From contig JAETXT010000004.1 in assembly GCA_019188255.1 (NCBI GenBank), forward strand, positions 2,480,001-2,544,000: a stretch of DNA of 64,000 nucleotides, read 5' to 3'. This DNA comes from Verticillium longisporum (taxonomy: Eukaryota; Ascomycota; Sordariomycetes; Glomerellales; Plectosphaerellaceae). The position numbers and the translations under genes are program-made. How positions within the stretch are numbered: the stretch's first letter is position 1; the number at the start of each line of letters is the position of its first letter. Below the pieces are notes generated by a model, which had not been told where the DNA came from, did no database searches, and saw only the letters and a program-made list of their open reading frames with translations. This document shows positions 44,678 to 56,434 of this stretch, piece by piece.

Positions 44678-46500
44678 CTACGTACACTTGGTGATAGTCA
44701 CGACGACAGGAGCAGGCGGCGGGCACGCGTCCTCGCCAGCAGCCGGGGCAGGCGTGATAGCAGCGGCAGCGCCGCCCGCAGGTGTAGGCGTAGGCGTAGC
44801 CTTGGGGGAGGCGCGGCCGCCTTGCCGATGAGGATGCCGTTGAAGGCATCGGCAGCAGCCTGGTTCTGGGCGGCGGCGATGGCGGCGGCGCTGGCCTGGG
44901 CGCACGAGGCCTGGACGGCGGCGGGGGCCTTGCACGAGTCGCTGAGGCGCTGGCAGATGAAGCCGGCGATGATGCCGACCTTTGGGCGGAGCCGTGACCA
45001 AAGTCCTTGAGGTTGTTGGGGATGAAGGCCGCCTCCTTGCGACCGTCGAGACCAGCGGCGAACTTGATGCTGGGGTCCGTGCAGGAGCCAAAGTTGCCAG
45101 TGGCTGGTGTGGCCTGGCGGCGCTCGCGGAGGAAGCGCTCGCGGGAGGTGGAGCGCTTGCCGAGGGAGTTGGCGGCGTGGCACTGGGCGTTCTGGGTTTC
45201 GCACTGACCGACACCGCCGGTCAGCTTGCCCGTGTTGGCGGCGTTGGCGCAGGCGTTGTGCTGAATGTCACACGAGCGGCTAAGGGCGGCACCGGCACTG
45301 GTAAAGGTGTTGCCGTTGACGGAGAAGGGGCGGTCACCGGTACCCTTGATGACGGGAGGGGCAGCGCCGCCGAGGGTGCCAGTGAAGGCTTGAATGTTGT
45401 TGCCGCCGGCTTGAGCGTTGTTGCCGCCGGCTTGAGCGTTGTTGCCGCCGGCTTGAGCGTTGTTGCCGCCGGCCGGGGCAGGTGTCCCGACGGCACCGGC
45501 GGGGAGGGTCGTGGTGAACACGGTGCAGCTGCGGCTGGCAGACGTAGTGGGCTTCACAGCCTCGCACTCATCGGCGTCCGGGGCACCAGCGGGGGCTTGT
45601 CAGCGGCGTTGCCAGCGGCTTTGCCAGCGTTACCAGCGGCGTTGCCAGCAGCATTACCAGAGGAGGGGGAGGCGTGGTGGCAGGCTTCCCAGCAGGCGAA
45701 CCGGCATCAGCAAGGACGGCGCCGGTCGCAGCGGCGACAGGAAGGCCAGCAAAGTCAATGTGGGTGGCCTTGAGCTGGCCGGTGCCCTTGAAGGCCGGGA
45801 CGACATCTTTGACGGCGGCCTTGATCTCGTCAGGGGTAGCATCGAGGAGGAGGAGGCGCTGGGTGAAGATGCAGCCGACGGGGTCATTGGCGCTGTCGCA
45901 GGACTTGCCGGCGGCGGTCCTGTCATTGAGCTCTCCGGCGACAAAGGTGCCACTCTCGAGCGCCAGCAGCGGATCGCCGCCGATGAGGGCCAGCTGCTTG
46001 GCCAGAGCCAGGGCGATGGCCTTGTTGCCTGCGAGGGCACCAGGTCCGGCGGCATCCTGGTGCTGGGCGAAGGCGCCGATTTCAGGGTTGACGGGCTTGT
46101 CGGTACAAGCGGCACTGACGCCGCCAACGGAGCCGGTGTTGCGCTCGAGGGCCTGGTAGACGAGGGCAGCGGACATGCCGCGGATATCTCCCACCTTTTT
46201 GGCGTTGGTGAAGGCCTGGTCAGCAGTCTCCTGCTTGAGGCATGCCAGGTTGGTGACCTTGCCGGCACCTTTGGAAGCGGCAGCGTCACCGAGGAGGCCG
46301 AAGACAGGATCAGAAATGCCCTTGGGGTTGTTGAGGTTGAGGAACTCGCGGGTGATCGTCAGGAAGATCTCATGAGAGTGCTCCTGAGGGACCTGGCGCT
46401 TGAAAATGTTGCCTCGGCGGCTGTGCGCAGTCCCCTGGGACTGGGCAGGGCTCGCAGAAGCCATGCCAAGGAGGCCGAGAGTGACGAGTTCAAACTTCAT
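44678..46500 (-). CDS. Large secreted or cell-wall protein with Gly-Asn repeats
   Basis: It has a signal peptide MKFELVTLGLLGMASASPAQ and then a likely Kex2-type basic site (NIFKR). The N-terminal domain is conserved-looking (FLTITREFLNLNNPKGISDP, FAQHQDAAGPGA). A linker of G-N-A repeats follows, then four copies of the 7-residue unit GGNNAQA. The second Cys domain has SRSCDIQHNACANAANTG and KVGIIAGFICQRLSDSCKA, and the C-terminus is Pro/Thr-rich. Fungal homologues are, as I recall, sometimes mislabelled 'ribosomal protein s17'. Four single-base gaps break the frame, at G-runs 45665-45669, 45591-45595, 44984-44986 and 44814-44818. With all four restored it is exactly 608 codons plus stop. Function is unknown; surface location is inferred from the signal peptide. 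Confidence 0.8.
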
Positions 46501-46796
46501 GTTTTGTTGATGGTAGATCGGCGACAAAGCAAAAGTCAGGGGTATGTTGTCTCAATGAGATGGTAATGATTGGTAGGGAGATGAAGTGAAGGACCGTCCG
46601 AATGCAGTCAAAGAAGGTATAATACTCGAGCGGGAATAGGTGCACTAAGCAAAGAATGGAAGAGTTCACAGAACCCGTGTTGTAAGAGAAGAGGTGGGAA
46701 AGAGAAAAGAGAGTAGTATCTCAGAGAATATTGGATGACGATGCGATGTGTGAGCAGAGTGAAGACCAGACGAAGAGGACCGGGAGATCAGCATGA

Positions 46797-46804
46797 TTAT
46801 ATAG
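46797..46804 (-). promoter_or_regulatory. Possible TATA box of secreted protein gene
   Basis: On the minus strand the sequence reads CTATATAA about 300 bp before the start codon, in otherwise GC-balanced DNA. That distance implies a long leader. The role is inferred. Confidence 0.4.
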
Positions 46805-47809
46805 TGGAAGGACAGGGATGAAGTAGATCGGATCACTTGGCACAATTGCTTGATTCCCCAAGACCCATATCCTTTCTGCCCCCTTTGCCCCTCGTGTTGT
46901 CGCTTCGCTTCGATATATTGGTATCAGCGCTGCGCCTGCCGTTCATCGTGGTTGTCCCCTTTCTGGGGCTCCTCTTCGAATGCTACGCAGCCGTGGCCAT
47001 GTCGTGTGCCTGGGCGCTTGTACCATGTACTGGACTCGGCTCTCGGCAGCGACGGCTGGAAAGTGACCAAACAAAGGTACAGCAGGTCACCAAGCTATAC
47101 GGAATGTCTTGTCACAAGGGGCTCGCGGGAAGTATCGAATGTGGCATCTGACAGGTAGCGAACGTCAGGGACGCCCCTTGTGGACCTTCGGTAGGGTGAC
47201 ATGGGGGTGAAGATCTGGGTTAGGCGAGGATTCGAGACCGGGCAGCGTGCCGAAAGGAGATTGTGGGATGCTCAATTCAGCGGCCCCCAGGCTGAGCATC
47301 AGTGCTGTGCAACAGGCATTGTCTTTGTTCGGCGGCGACTTGAGATGGTAGGTGAGAAGGATTGAGCGCTATCGAATCAAGGGGCCACGCAGCTGGGTCG
47401 TCGTTGATGGGGTGAGGTGGTGTTGAGTGGGAGGACGTTGAGGCGAAGATCAGACAAGGCGAGCGTCATGAGGGTTTGGGCCGGGGTCGCTTAGGCTGAG
47501 CCCCACCCATCTGATGCCAAGAGCGTCTCCGCCAGTCACAAGCTCGTATTCCCCAGGGATAGCCCTGGCTCTGTCCACGTGACATCGACCTGTGCCTGGC
47601 CGACTCTGAAACTCCATCACCACCCTCGATCTCCTTTTCTCTCCTCTTTGTGTGACCAAGTCACCTACCAACAACGACTCCCCGCCGCCGCTCGTCCTTC
47701 TCTGCCATCCCTTGTCGTCTCAACTCTCCATGTGGCGTTTTGAAGATCAATCTGAGAGATCACCATGCTCGACGGCTACACAGCATGTCCCCCCTCCCCA
47801 GTCATTCTG
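46805..47809. other. Intergenic region
   Basis: No gene recognised. It holds the far upstream region of the secreted protein gene and the 3' region of the amine oxidase gene. Confidence 0.5.
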
Positions 47810-49941
47810 TCATTTGTCACCCTTGATCAGCACACTGCAATTGCGCTCTTGCGTCGACACGGCCACGTCCAACGCCGGGTTCCCGTCGAAAAAGTTGACC
47901 GGCTTGAGCCCGACAATCATCTTCTCGCACGGCATGACCGGCCAGTCCTCAATCCGTGGATTGTGCGTCGACCCGAACGTGTGCCACAGCACAATGTCTT
48001 CGTTTCGAACCCACGACCTGGCCTCGTCATGACGCCTCGCCGCGATCCACGATGCGATCCCTTCGCCGCCGAGCGACTGCATCGTGTGCCTGCCCGCTGG
48101 GAACAGCTCTTCGTCGTCATGCCGAGTCACCCACACCGCGTGTGCCGCGTACTCGGACCGTCGCGCGTGGTACGACTTGGGGTGTGCCAGGAGCAGTTGG
48201 CTGTAGCACGGCAGCAGCTTGAAGCCGATGGGCGTGCCCGTGATGGCGTTTTTTTGGCCTCGTTGACGATCTTGACGACGCGGTTCGTGCGAAAGTCGAG
48301 ATCGAGACCCGTCTCCTTTTCGATGACCTGTGACCTTGTCGTGTACCCGACGCCAAAGGGGTTGCAGTCCTCGCCGGACGCGTCCTCCTCCTCGAAGGCC
48401 ATGGCGTGCGATTCCTCGACGACTAGCGAATTTGCGTGTCCGCCGATTGCCGGGTCGATTCGCAGGCAGAAGAGGTGCTGATGGTACGGCGCCAGCGTGC
48501 CCGGCGCCACGATGGTCCCGTACGGCACCGTGTCGCCAATGTCGATCGGCGCCGTCGACATGATGCCCGTCGCCCGCACCTCGTAGAACAGCGACGCGTC
48601 CTGCTGAAAGTAGAACAGGAACAGGTACTCGTAGTTGCTCACGGTGATGATAGTCTGCAGCACGAGCACCCTCGACCGCGTCACGACGGCGTTGCCCGTG
48701 CGAAAGTTGGTGTGCTTCCACAGAATGCCGTCGTCAATCTCGTGGCAGCAGACAACGTTGGGCATCCGCAGCGGCTCGCCTGCCGCCGTCGTCAGCCAGC
48801 CGTCAAAGTACCGGATGTGCCCGAGACAGTCGCAGCCGAGGCCCAGATTGTTGGCGTTGACGCCGGCGCCGTCGTTGCCGAGGTCAAAGGCCGCCTTGCG
48901 CGGGTACGGCGCCCGGGGATCTGCGTACGGCACAAACATCTCGGCGAGCGAGAGGCGGTAAAAGAGGCTGCGGCCGTCGTAGCGCACGTCGTGCAGCGTC
49001 ATGCCCTCGCGGTAGTTGAAGCCGATGCGCATTGTCCACTTTTCCCACGTGATGAGGTTGCCCGCGGTGCTGAACGATGGGCCTTCTGGCTGCGAGATGT
49101 GATATGGCTTGGTCGTCGTTCTGTGGCTCGTGAGGAGATCGGGGTGGTACTCGCTCTTTTCGGCGTTTACGATTTTCCGCTCGTCGAATGCCGCCTGACG
49201 CGTGTGCGTTTTGTCCCCGGCTGCCGACGGCAAGCGGTAGACGCTCGTGACCTGGAGGTCGGGCGACACCTCGGCGCAAATGTCGAGCGGGTAGGCGTAG
49301 TAGTTTGCCTCTGGATGGTCTGACAGGCGCATGTAGAACCAACCCTGTCGTCTGCCTCAGCATATGTCATTACACGAATGAAACAATGGAATTGACCTTA
49401 CCATAGTCCATCGTTCCTTCATGTTCTTGACGCCGTCGGTGGCGTATGCCCACGGCTCTACCACCACCGTGGCGCCCTCGGGCAGCTTCAGCGATTCAAT
49501 CTCCCGCTGGACCTGCTCGTCTGCGAGACATGCGTCACCGACTTGCTTCATGAAGTCTGTGTCGATGTACGAGTGCCGTCCATGAAGTTCCTTGTTCGAG
49601 GCTACGGCCTGCTGATCGAGGTTGACAATAATCTCGTGCAGGAGCTTTTCTATGAAGACCTGCACTCTAGCTTGTCGGGGTGGCCGTGTACCAGAGCCGG
49701 GGCTGGATTGTTCGTTGTCAAGGAAGACGACCATATCCTTCTTCGGGGGCTCGGCGAGCGAGATGGCCCGGAAGAACAGCTTGTTAGCCGGCCATGACTT
49801 TTTCAAAATACTGGTCGCCTAAGGGCAGAGGGCAAAATAGTAAGAATTCATGTGTCGCTTAGGCTGTCATCGTCTGGGGACGGGAACGCATACCTCGATG
49901 ATCTCACTCGGAGTCAGCGGCTCAAAGGGATGGGTGGACAT
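47810..49941 (-). CDS. Copper (topaquinone) amine oxidase
   Basis: It oxidises primary amines to aldehydes with release of ammonia and hydrogen peroxide. Three exons are 49894-49941, 49402-49818 and 47810-49344. Introns are 75 and 57 bp. The product is 666 aa with one base restored in the T7 run 48249-48255. The topaquinone precursor is Y393 in SNYEY. The catalytic base is D309 (AAFDLGNDGAG). Copper ligands are H443 and H445 (HQHLFC) plus the His of STHNPR near the C-terminus. Length fits the roughly 670-residue fungal peroxisomal enzymes. The C-terminus ends GDK, so no clear peroxisomal SKL is seen. It is divergent from the ATP-grasp gene, 719 bp apart. Confidence 0.95.
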
Positions 49942-50660
49942 GATAGATAATGGAGGATGAACAATTCCGTCGGGCTTAAAGCAAAAAGCCGATGCACGAT
50001 GCTGCGTGCTTCGATGAGCGCGTTGATTCTCGCTGTCGAACTCCCTCAGCAAGTACGAACAATTGAGGGCCAGCCTGGACCCCTCCGGCACCTCGATGAT
50101 GAAGCCCCGTTTAGCGAGGCTCGATTGGGTCATGTGTCCCGGCTAACTGCGGCCAACCCCGCGCCGTCCTCGGAGCAGACCCATCCCCGAAGAGCAGGTG
50201 GAGCCGGACATGGAGCACCGTGCTCGGCATCAGTCCGCTAAGGTGAGGTTTTGGCGATGCCCGTCTCCGTATCGGACGGGGAGCCCCATGAGCCTCGCCG
50301 AGCGAGGGCGAGCATGCTGTGCTTCCGTGCTGCTGGCCATCGTCGTATAGACTGCGCGAGAACGTACCTCCGACATCGGTCTCCACAATCGGTCGGACCG
50401 GCACGTTGGTCTGCTCGGAAACCGAAACTCACACCGACGTGACGACCATCGTGAGTCAACAGAATCATCTTCACCATGATTCGCCGAAAGGATAAGGGGA
50501 ATCAGGGGTAACGCAAGAGGCTTGATATATTTATTAACAGTTGTTGTCGGAGCGCCAAGACACAGTCTCTCGTCGATGTTCGTCGCTCATGCCATTTCAA
50601 ATCCGGCCCTCTTATAAATAATTCTTCGAGCTCAACCGACACATATACACCAAGCGCAGC
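49942..50660. promoter_or_regulatory. Shared upstream region of amine oxidase and ATP-grasp genes
   Basis: 719 bp lie between the two divergent start codons. An upstream frame extends the amine oxidase N-terminus, but the chosen ATG at 49941 matches the family better. No clear binding site is identified. Confidence 0.45.
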
Positions 50661-51883
50661 ATGCAAACCGACAATAAAAAGCGAACCAAGCCCCGTGTGG
50701 CTGTTCTATATCAGAACACGGAGCCTCCCGTCATTGACGGGACACGGAAGCCTATGAAGCCTGGTGGTAGGCACTCTGCCTAGTCACCTCAGATGACTGG
50801 AGGCCGAAAGCAAACTAACAGAATCACAGGCTACCAGGATTCCGGAGCAGACATTGCATATACCCTGTGTCTCTCAGATGAGGTTGAGGTCATCACTCCG
50901 TCCTCTAACCCAGTCCCCGAACAGCACGCTGGCTGGTGCTTCCCTGACACCGAAGAAGGGATCCTGCAAGCCATTGAGCGAGGTGCCACTCATCTTTGGG
51001 CTAACACAATTTTGTTCGCCTCGCATCCACTTCAAGTATCTGCCAAGGTAGGCAAGCACCAGGATCACCTACGTGTCGTCGGTCAAGGCCCTTTGCTCGT
51101 CGAGAAGTACGACAACAAGGACTACGTCAACGACCTCCTGCGCCGACTCGGGGCTTCACCATGCCGCGGGCGTGGTCGCTACCGTCGGGCCCCATCAGCC
51201 CAAGCGACATTGAAGATTGCATCTATCCCCTCGTCGTCAAGCCCGCCCGCGGCCGCGGCAGCTACGGCGTCAAAGTCTGCAAAGACGCTTCGGAGCTTGT
51301 CTCGCATGCAGAATCGCTAAGGTCTGAAGGTCTCAGCCTGGTCATGGTTGAAGAATACCTGTCTGGCGAGGAAGCGACAGTCACGGTCATGCCACCGAGC
51401 CTTGACAAGCCGGACTATCTGGCCCTGCCGGTCGTCACGCGCTTCAACCACCAGGATGGCATCGCTCCGTACAATGGCACGGTTGCCGTTTCCACAAACT
51501 CGAGGGCTGTTGTTGGGTCAGACGACCCGGCTTATGAGGCAATCTCGAGGGAGTGCGAGAATGTCGCCCGGGTTCTTGGTGTTACGGGCCCGATCCGGAT
51601 TGATGTCAGACGCTACGGCCCTTCGGATCCGAGATTTGTGATATTCGACGTCAACATGAAACCTGTGAGTTCGCAAAACATGGCGCTGGAAGTCTGGATT
51701 GGAAATACCCATGGCTAACGTCTATAGAACATGACGGGCCCCGGCCGGCCGGGTCGAGAGGATCAGGCGTGCTTGTCCCTTCTGGCAGCAGGCGGCCTAG
51801 GCTGGGACTATCAACGCTTGCTGAAAGAGATACTTGGCACGGCGGTCCTTTTGAGGAAGCACCGGTCACTCCATCCTCTATAA
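50661..51883 (+). CDS. D-alanine-D-alanine-ligase-like ATP-grasp enzyme
   Basis: It has three exons: 50661-50766, 50830-51664 and 51728-51883, with two 63-bp introns. The product is 365 aa with one base restored in the G4 run 51150-51153. The ATP-grasp fold is visible. The N-terminal domain has PRVAVLYQNTE. The ATP-binding lysine and glycine loop are YPLVVKPARGRGSYGVKV. EEYLSGEEATVTV follows. The Mg-binding end RIDVRR...FVIFDVNMKPNMTGPGRP is split by the last intron. It should join a carboxylate to an amine with ATP. Fungi lack peptidoglycan, so the substrate is not cell-wall D-Ala-D-Ala and is unknown. It is divergent from the copper amine oxidase. Confidence 0.85.
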
Positions 51884-52182
51884 GCAGAGGAATTCTTGAA
51901 ACCGCTTCACCGATGACTTTGAGTTTCACAAATGGAGCATTTAACTATGTATTTCGATCTCTTCTAAATGTATTTCCGTAGCTTGCTTTACAGCGGATGT
52001 CTGCAGGGTTTCTCCGTGGGCTTGGCTTGGTGGCATTCTGCAGAATTTGTCGAGCCAGCGAGTAGTTGACTCAATGCACGAATCGGAAGTCTAGTTTCGA
52101 GCTTCCTTTATCCTTGGTTGTATCGAGGTAGTGAATCCGTTCCTATTCCAGCATCGTTAGCTTGTGGTTTCCCCACGAACTC
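51884..52182. other. Convergent spacer
   Basis: 299 bp between the 3' ends of the ATP-grasp and MFS genes. No feature is seen. Confidence 0.6.
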
Positions 52183-54201
52183 TCAACAGGACACCGGGGT
52201 TGGACGCACGTCTTCAGTCATCGCTTGCCACTTCTTCTCGCGGGATCTATTCTTATAGATATAGAAGCCCTTTGCTACAATGTAGACGCAGATGTTCATG
52301 CAAGCAATGGCTACAAGAACGCGATTGCCCCGACGATCTATGAGTTGATTAGCTGCACTACCCAACCCGGCAATCGTGGCGATGACCTACATTCAGGCCG
52401 ATCATCTTCGCGGTAGATGTTCGAGTAAATAACTCGGGCAAGCTGGACCATCATGCTAATTCTATGTCAGTGTACAGCGCTCCTCAAAGCACGGGATGCT
52501 CCACGACGGAAGGCTGGCATACTTGTAAAGGGCTGCAGATACAGCCCGAGTGCGCACGGAATTGGAGTTTCGGCTTCCCCAGGCGACGTGCATGGCATGC
52601 GCTATGCAGATGTCAGCGATGTCTTGGTCCGCATGGATGACAAACACTCACGGGACGGGTAGGATAGCAAGACTGTGACAATCGCGAATTGCGCCCATGG
52701 GCCAGCTGTAGAAGGCAGAACGGCGAGCGCGATCAAGTTCGGGAGATACCAAAACTGTGTAAAGACACCAAAAAGAGCACGCTCGTTCCATCTCGTTGAC
52801 AGATAGGTCATGATGCACATCATAACGGCACCAATGAATTGGCACGGAATGCTGAGCAGGTTGGCATCGAAGGTACCGAAGCCAAGGTTCCGAAGGGTCA
52901 GGGTAAGGTACTGGTCTGGAGGACCGGCGGGAATCTCCCAGAGAAGGCCAAAGATGTAGATAGGCCAAAGCTCGTAGTCGCAAAGAGAGTGCCAAAGCAT
53001 CTTGAGGTTGATGGCCTGCCGGTTGTGCATGTCGCACTTGGAGGGGTCGTCACGCAGAATCCTGTTGACGAGGATCTTCTCCTCTCGTTCGTTGAACCAG
53101 CCCTGTGGTCTCCAAGGCCGTTTGGTTTGTGTAGGCGAAGGGGCCATCTTGAAAATAGACCATATGCCGATGGACAGCATGATGATCCCCTCGATCAAGA
53201 AAAGCCATCTCCATCCTTCATATCCGAGAACGCCTCGCATGCGAAGAACACCAAAAGCAATGATAGGTGCGATGATATCCGTGATTCGTCGCACGCACCA
53301 AAACATCGCCAACCTGAACGGAAGCTCGTTGCCCTTGAAGAAGTAGGTAAGGTAAAGTACGATGTCAGGGATGAAGCCGCCTTGCAGGACGCCGAGGATA
53401 GCGCGGGTGATAAGAAAACTGGTCCTACCGCTGAGGAAGAATTGAGCTCCCGAGACGAGGCTCCATGAGCACATGATGAAGGGGATCCAGCGGTCCGGAC
53501 CTAACTTTTGCTGATCATCTGAGAAGGCAATTCGGCGCATAAGAAGGAAATTTGATACACAGTGTTTCCAAGGTTGTAGTCTGTAATCATCAGTATATGA
53601 TTCTTTGAATTTGGGATGGGCGATCTGTGTAGCCAAGCGTACCATTGGTGTCCATTCCGAGATCTGGTAGGAAGTCATCGGTGTTGGCTTGCGAAAGGTT
53701 GCCACGACCGAGGTCTAGACCGAAGAAGGCAACACAAGCCCATATGGTGACTGTGAAGTAGACCGTTTAGCATCGATCTTCAAAGAAGGCTGGGTACATA
53801 CTCTTGAGGTCCATCTTGTTGATGAGTGGCAGTTCCTCCTTCCATGTCCACCTGCAAGCGGGATCGAACCGATGCCGGTTTTCATAGCTTTCGTGGGGCC
53901 TGAAGTAGGCAGCAGCAGCAGGGCTGTCGTACACAGAAGGTTGAGTCGCGATTGCATCGATATCAAAATCTTTCTTCTGTCCGAAAAACTGGGTGAGAGG
54001 AAGAATGGGGATTTCTTGTTGGACCAAGCCCTCGCCCCGCTGCTCCAACTCAGTACGATGTTCTCGGATAATACGCTCACGGGCCTCGTCAATATCTTCC
54101 TCTGGTTGCTCTTTCGTCTTGTTCTCCGCGGCTTCAGATTCTCTATCGCTTCGATCAGAGGAGTCCGAGAGAGGAGGACGCTTCTTCTCAATATCGGTCA
54201 T
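52183..54201 (-). CDS. MFS transporter, allantoate permease (Dal5-like) family
   Basis: It has six exons: 53802-54201, 53643-53750, 52652-53580, 52523-52601, 52391-52455 and 52183-52337. Introns are 50-67 bp, GT-AG. The product is 578 aa with one base restored in the T4 run 53506-53509. A long charged cytosolic N-terminus (about 130 residues) precedes the first TM (ITIWACVAFFGLDLGRGNLS). LGNTVYQISFLCAELPSQ, FIMCSWSLVSGAQFFL and AILGVLQGGFIPDIVLYL fit the anion:cation symporter family that takes up allantoate, vitamins or organic acids. VAWGSRNSNSVRTRAVSAAL near the end is a hallmark. The substrate is unknown. It neighbours amine-metabolism genes. Confidence 0.9.
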
Positions 54202-56434
54202 TTTATGGTTCGTGGAAAGTAGTAAGTCGTTGTTCTTGTTTCAACAAAGACCTGATGAAAACTAAAGTTCGATGCAGGAGGTTTATAGGCCTCATATGTT
54301 ATCCTTGGTCGCCGTGATCGGCCCTCCTGGACCACGAAAAGTCTTTCGCCGCCGGTTTAAACCAAGTGACGGACCCATTGGTTTGCATGCCGAGACTCTT
54401 GGTGTTCACGGCGGTTCCAATGGTCCTAGAATTTCGTGTTTGGCAATCGGGAGTAGGACATGGTGCAGCCGCCAAGCTGTGAATAGTTCTAGTGATCGTC
54501 ACAGGCCTAACGGTGTGGCATCGGCAAATGGCGATAGTGGGCCGCCTTGAGGTCAACAGCACCCGAGGGATATCTTGCTTATTGAGTGCCATAATCACCT
54601 CTTGGCCATGGGCATGAAATGTAGATAAGTATTATGTTAATAAGGCCATGTGAGTACATGACAGATGAACGAGGGTGCCCAGAAAACTTCCGAGGAACAT
54701 TGAAATCCATAAGTTAGCATTATTACGTGGTGATCACAATGATGCCTCGTGAGAAATGTAACCATTCAACGTTGCGCATCATCCAATGCAAGGCACGCCA
54801 ATACATGCATGATGTCGACGAGTGAGTATCCTAGTATCCTTTCCTCAGTCAGCACCAGATGATATAATACACCGGCTTGACCATAAAATAGTTCAAGGAT
54901 GCATGTAGCCGGGTATGCTAGGATAGGTGAGTCGTGGAGGCGCCTAGTGGCGTGGCCGCAGGCCACACCCATGTACTTTGCTGAGGGACGCGCGTAGCTC
55001 TCATGATGCAAGATCCCTTGATATGTCGTGCTTTGCGTGCGACGTTAGAGAGACGATGAAAAATGGGCAAACAGCTGTTAGCGGGTTGGCATAGCTTGGC
55101 GCTCAGGGGCCATGATGGAGACATCCAGACCTGCTTGGTCATTTTCTTTCAGGTGTTGCTCTTGATCAAGAAACCCAAATCAAAATTGGCCAGTATATTC
55201 AAGAACCCACCATTGAAGTGACTTGCTGTTCAAAAATCAAGTCGGTGTCAGGGCTTGCTGCCGTTTCACTGGTGGTCGAAGGCGGTATTGCGGCGTCATT
55301 CATTTAATACCAAGCCCTTTCACCCACGAGTCCAATAAAATCTCGAACTCCTAATAACCTTCCAGGGATGAATATGGGTCCGCTTGGCCACAAGAAGTCG
55401 GCCTTGGGAAGGAGGAGAGGGCATAATGTCCGTCACCACATCTCTGGCCCATTCTCCATCTTCAGCGAGCTGGCGCGGCGTGATTTCTACAGGAGGCTGT
55501 TGCTGGCGTCGTTCGTGCACGCAAATATCATAACTTACGTCGTGAGCTATCCACTACGAGTGCTTTCAAGACTTGTAATCAGATATGCCATCGGACAGGC
55601 ATAGCGGCGAGGGTCCTGACTGTGAAGGACCCAAGTAGTGAAAGCCAGCATGTCATCGACGTCATTTTACCAGCCAAGGCGGCGCCGAGCTTTCATTGTA
55701 GGTCCCTATGAGAGCTACAGAGAAATCTTGCTCATCCAAATATCTGGGCTTGTCACTGCGCACCGGCCGGTCGAGGCCGATGTCGCTTTAGCCGGCATCA
55801 AATCTCCATTTTGATAAATTGTTTGATGTCCGCGGCATATTACGTGCTGTCGGAGTTGCAGGATGTTAATTTGATGCCCATGATAGAGCCTTTTGGAGCG
55901 AGCACTAAATTACCCCGTGCAAAAGGTTCCTAGGAAGTCATAAGCTGGCGAAACCATGCTGATGGGTTGCGAGGAGCTTTTCTTGACTGAACTTCTTTGT
56001 TACCTTGGTACTCTAATCGGATCATTCAGAGAGATGGATGGCTCGATTACGCAGCCTAGTGGGCGCATTGAAATGACCGATCGCAGGAGAATCCACTCAG
56101 GCTAGGTGTGACTCCTTGTCGATTGAGAGGCCAGCATCAGTATATTGGTCAATTGATATCTAATCGTGACATGAAATGACCTTCCTACCAGTATATACTC
56201 GCTGAAGACACTGGGCCAAGCTACCTTATGTCGAGTACCCTCGGAGATTATACGCCTTCATCGGAAGTAATATTTGTACTACAAAAGCATCCTGGCAGTT
56301 CACCTGATCCACATGATACATTAAAGGTGAACGGCAAGAACACAGACGCTGATATGTGGACTGGACTGTGCTATGCGTACAATTGCTTACCGTCTGCCCT
56401 TCGAACTATACCGACATGCATTGAGTTGACATCA
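54202..56434. other. Long intergenic region, no gene recognised
   Basis: 2.2 kb with only short frames and mild AT enrichment toward the right. It includes the MFS gene promoter. Confidence 0.5.

Noticed and set aside
44982..46566. Plus-strand frames of 263 and 368 codons opposite the secreted protein
   Set aside because: Antisense shadows. The minus strand has a signal peptide and cysteine domains once four runs are repaired.
48436..49323. Plus-strand frame of 295 codons opposite the amine oxidase
   Set aside because: Antisense to the clear copper amine oxidase. No domain.
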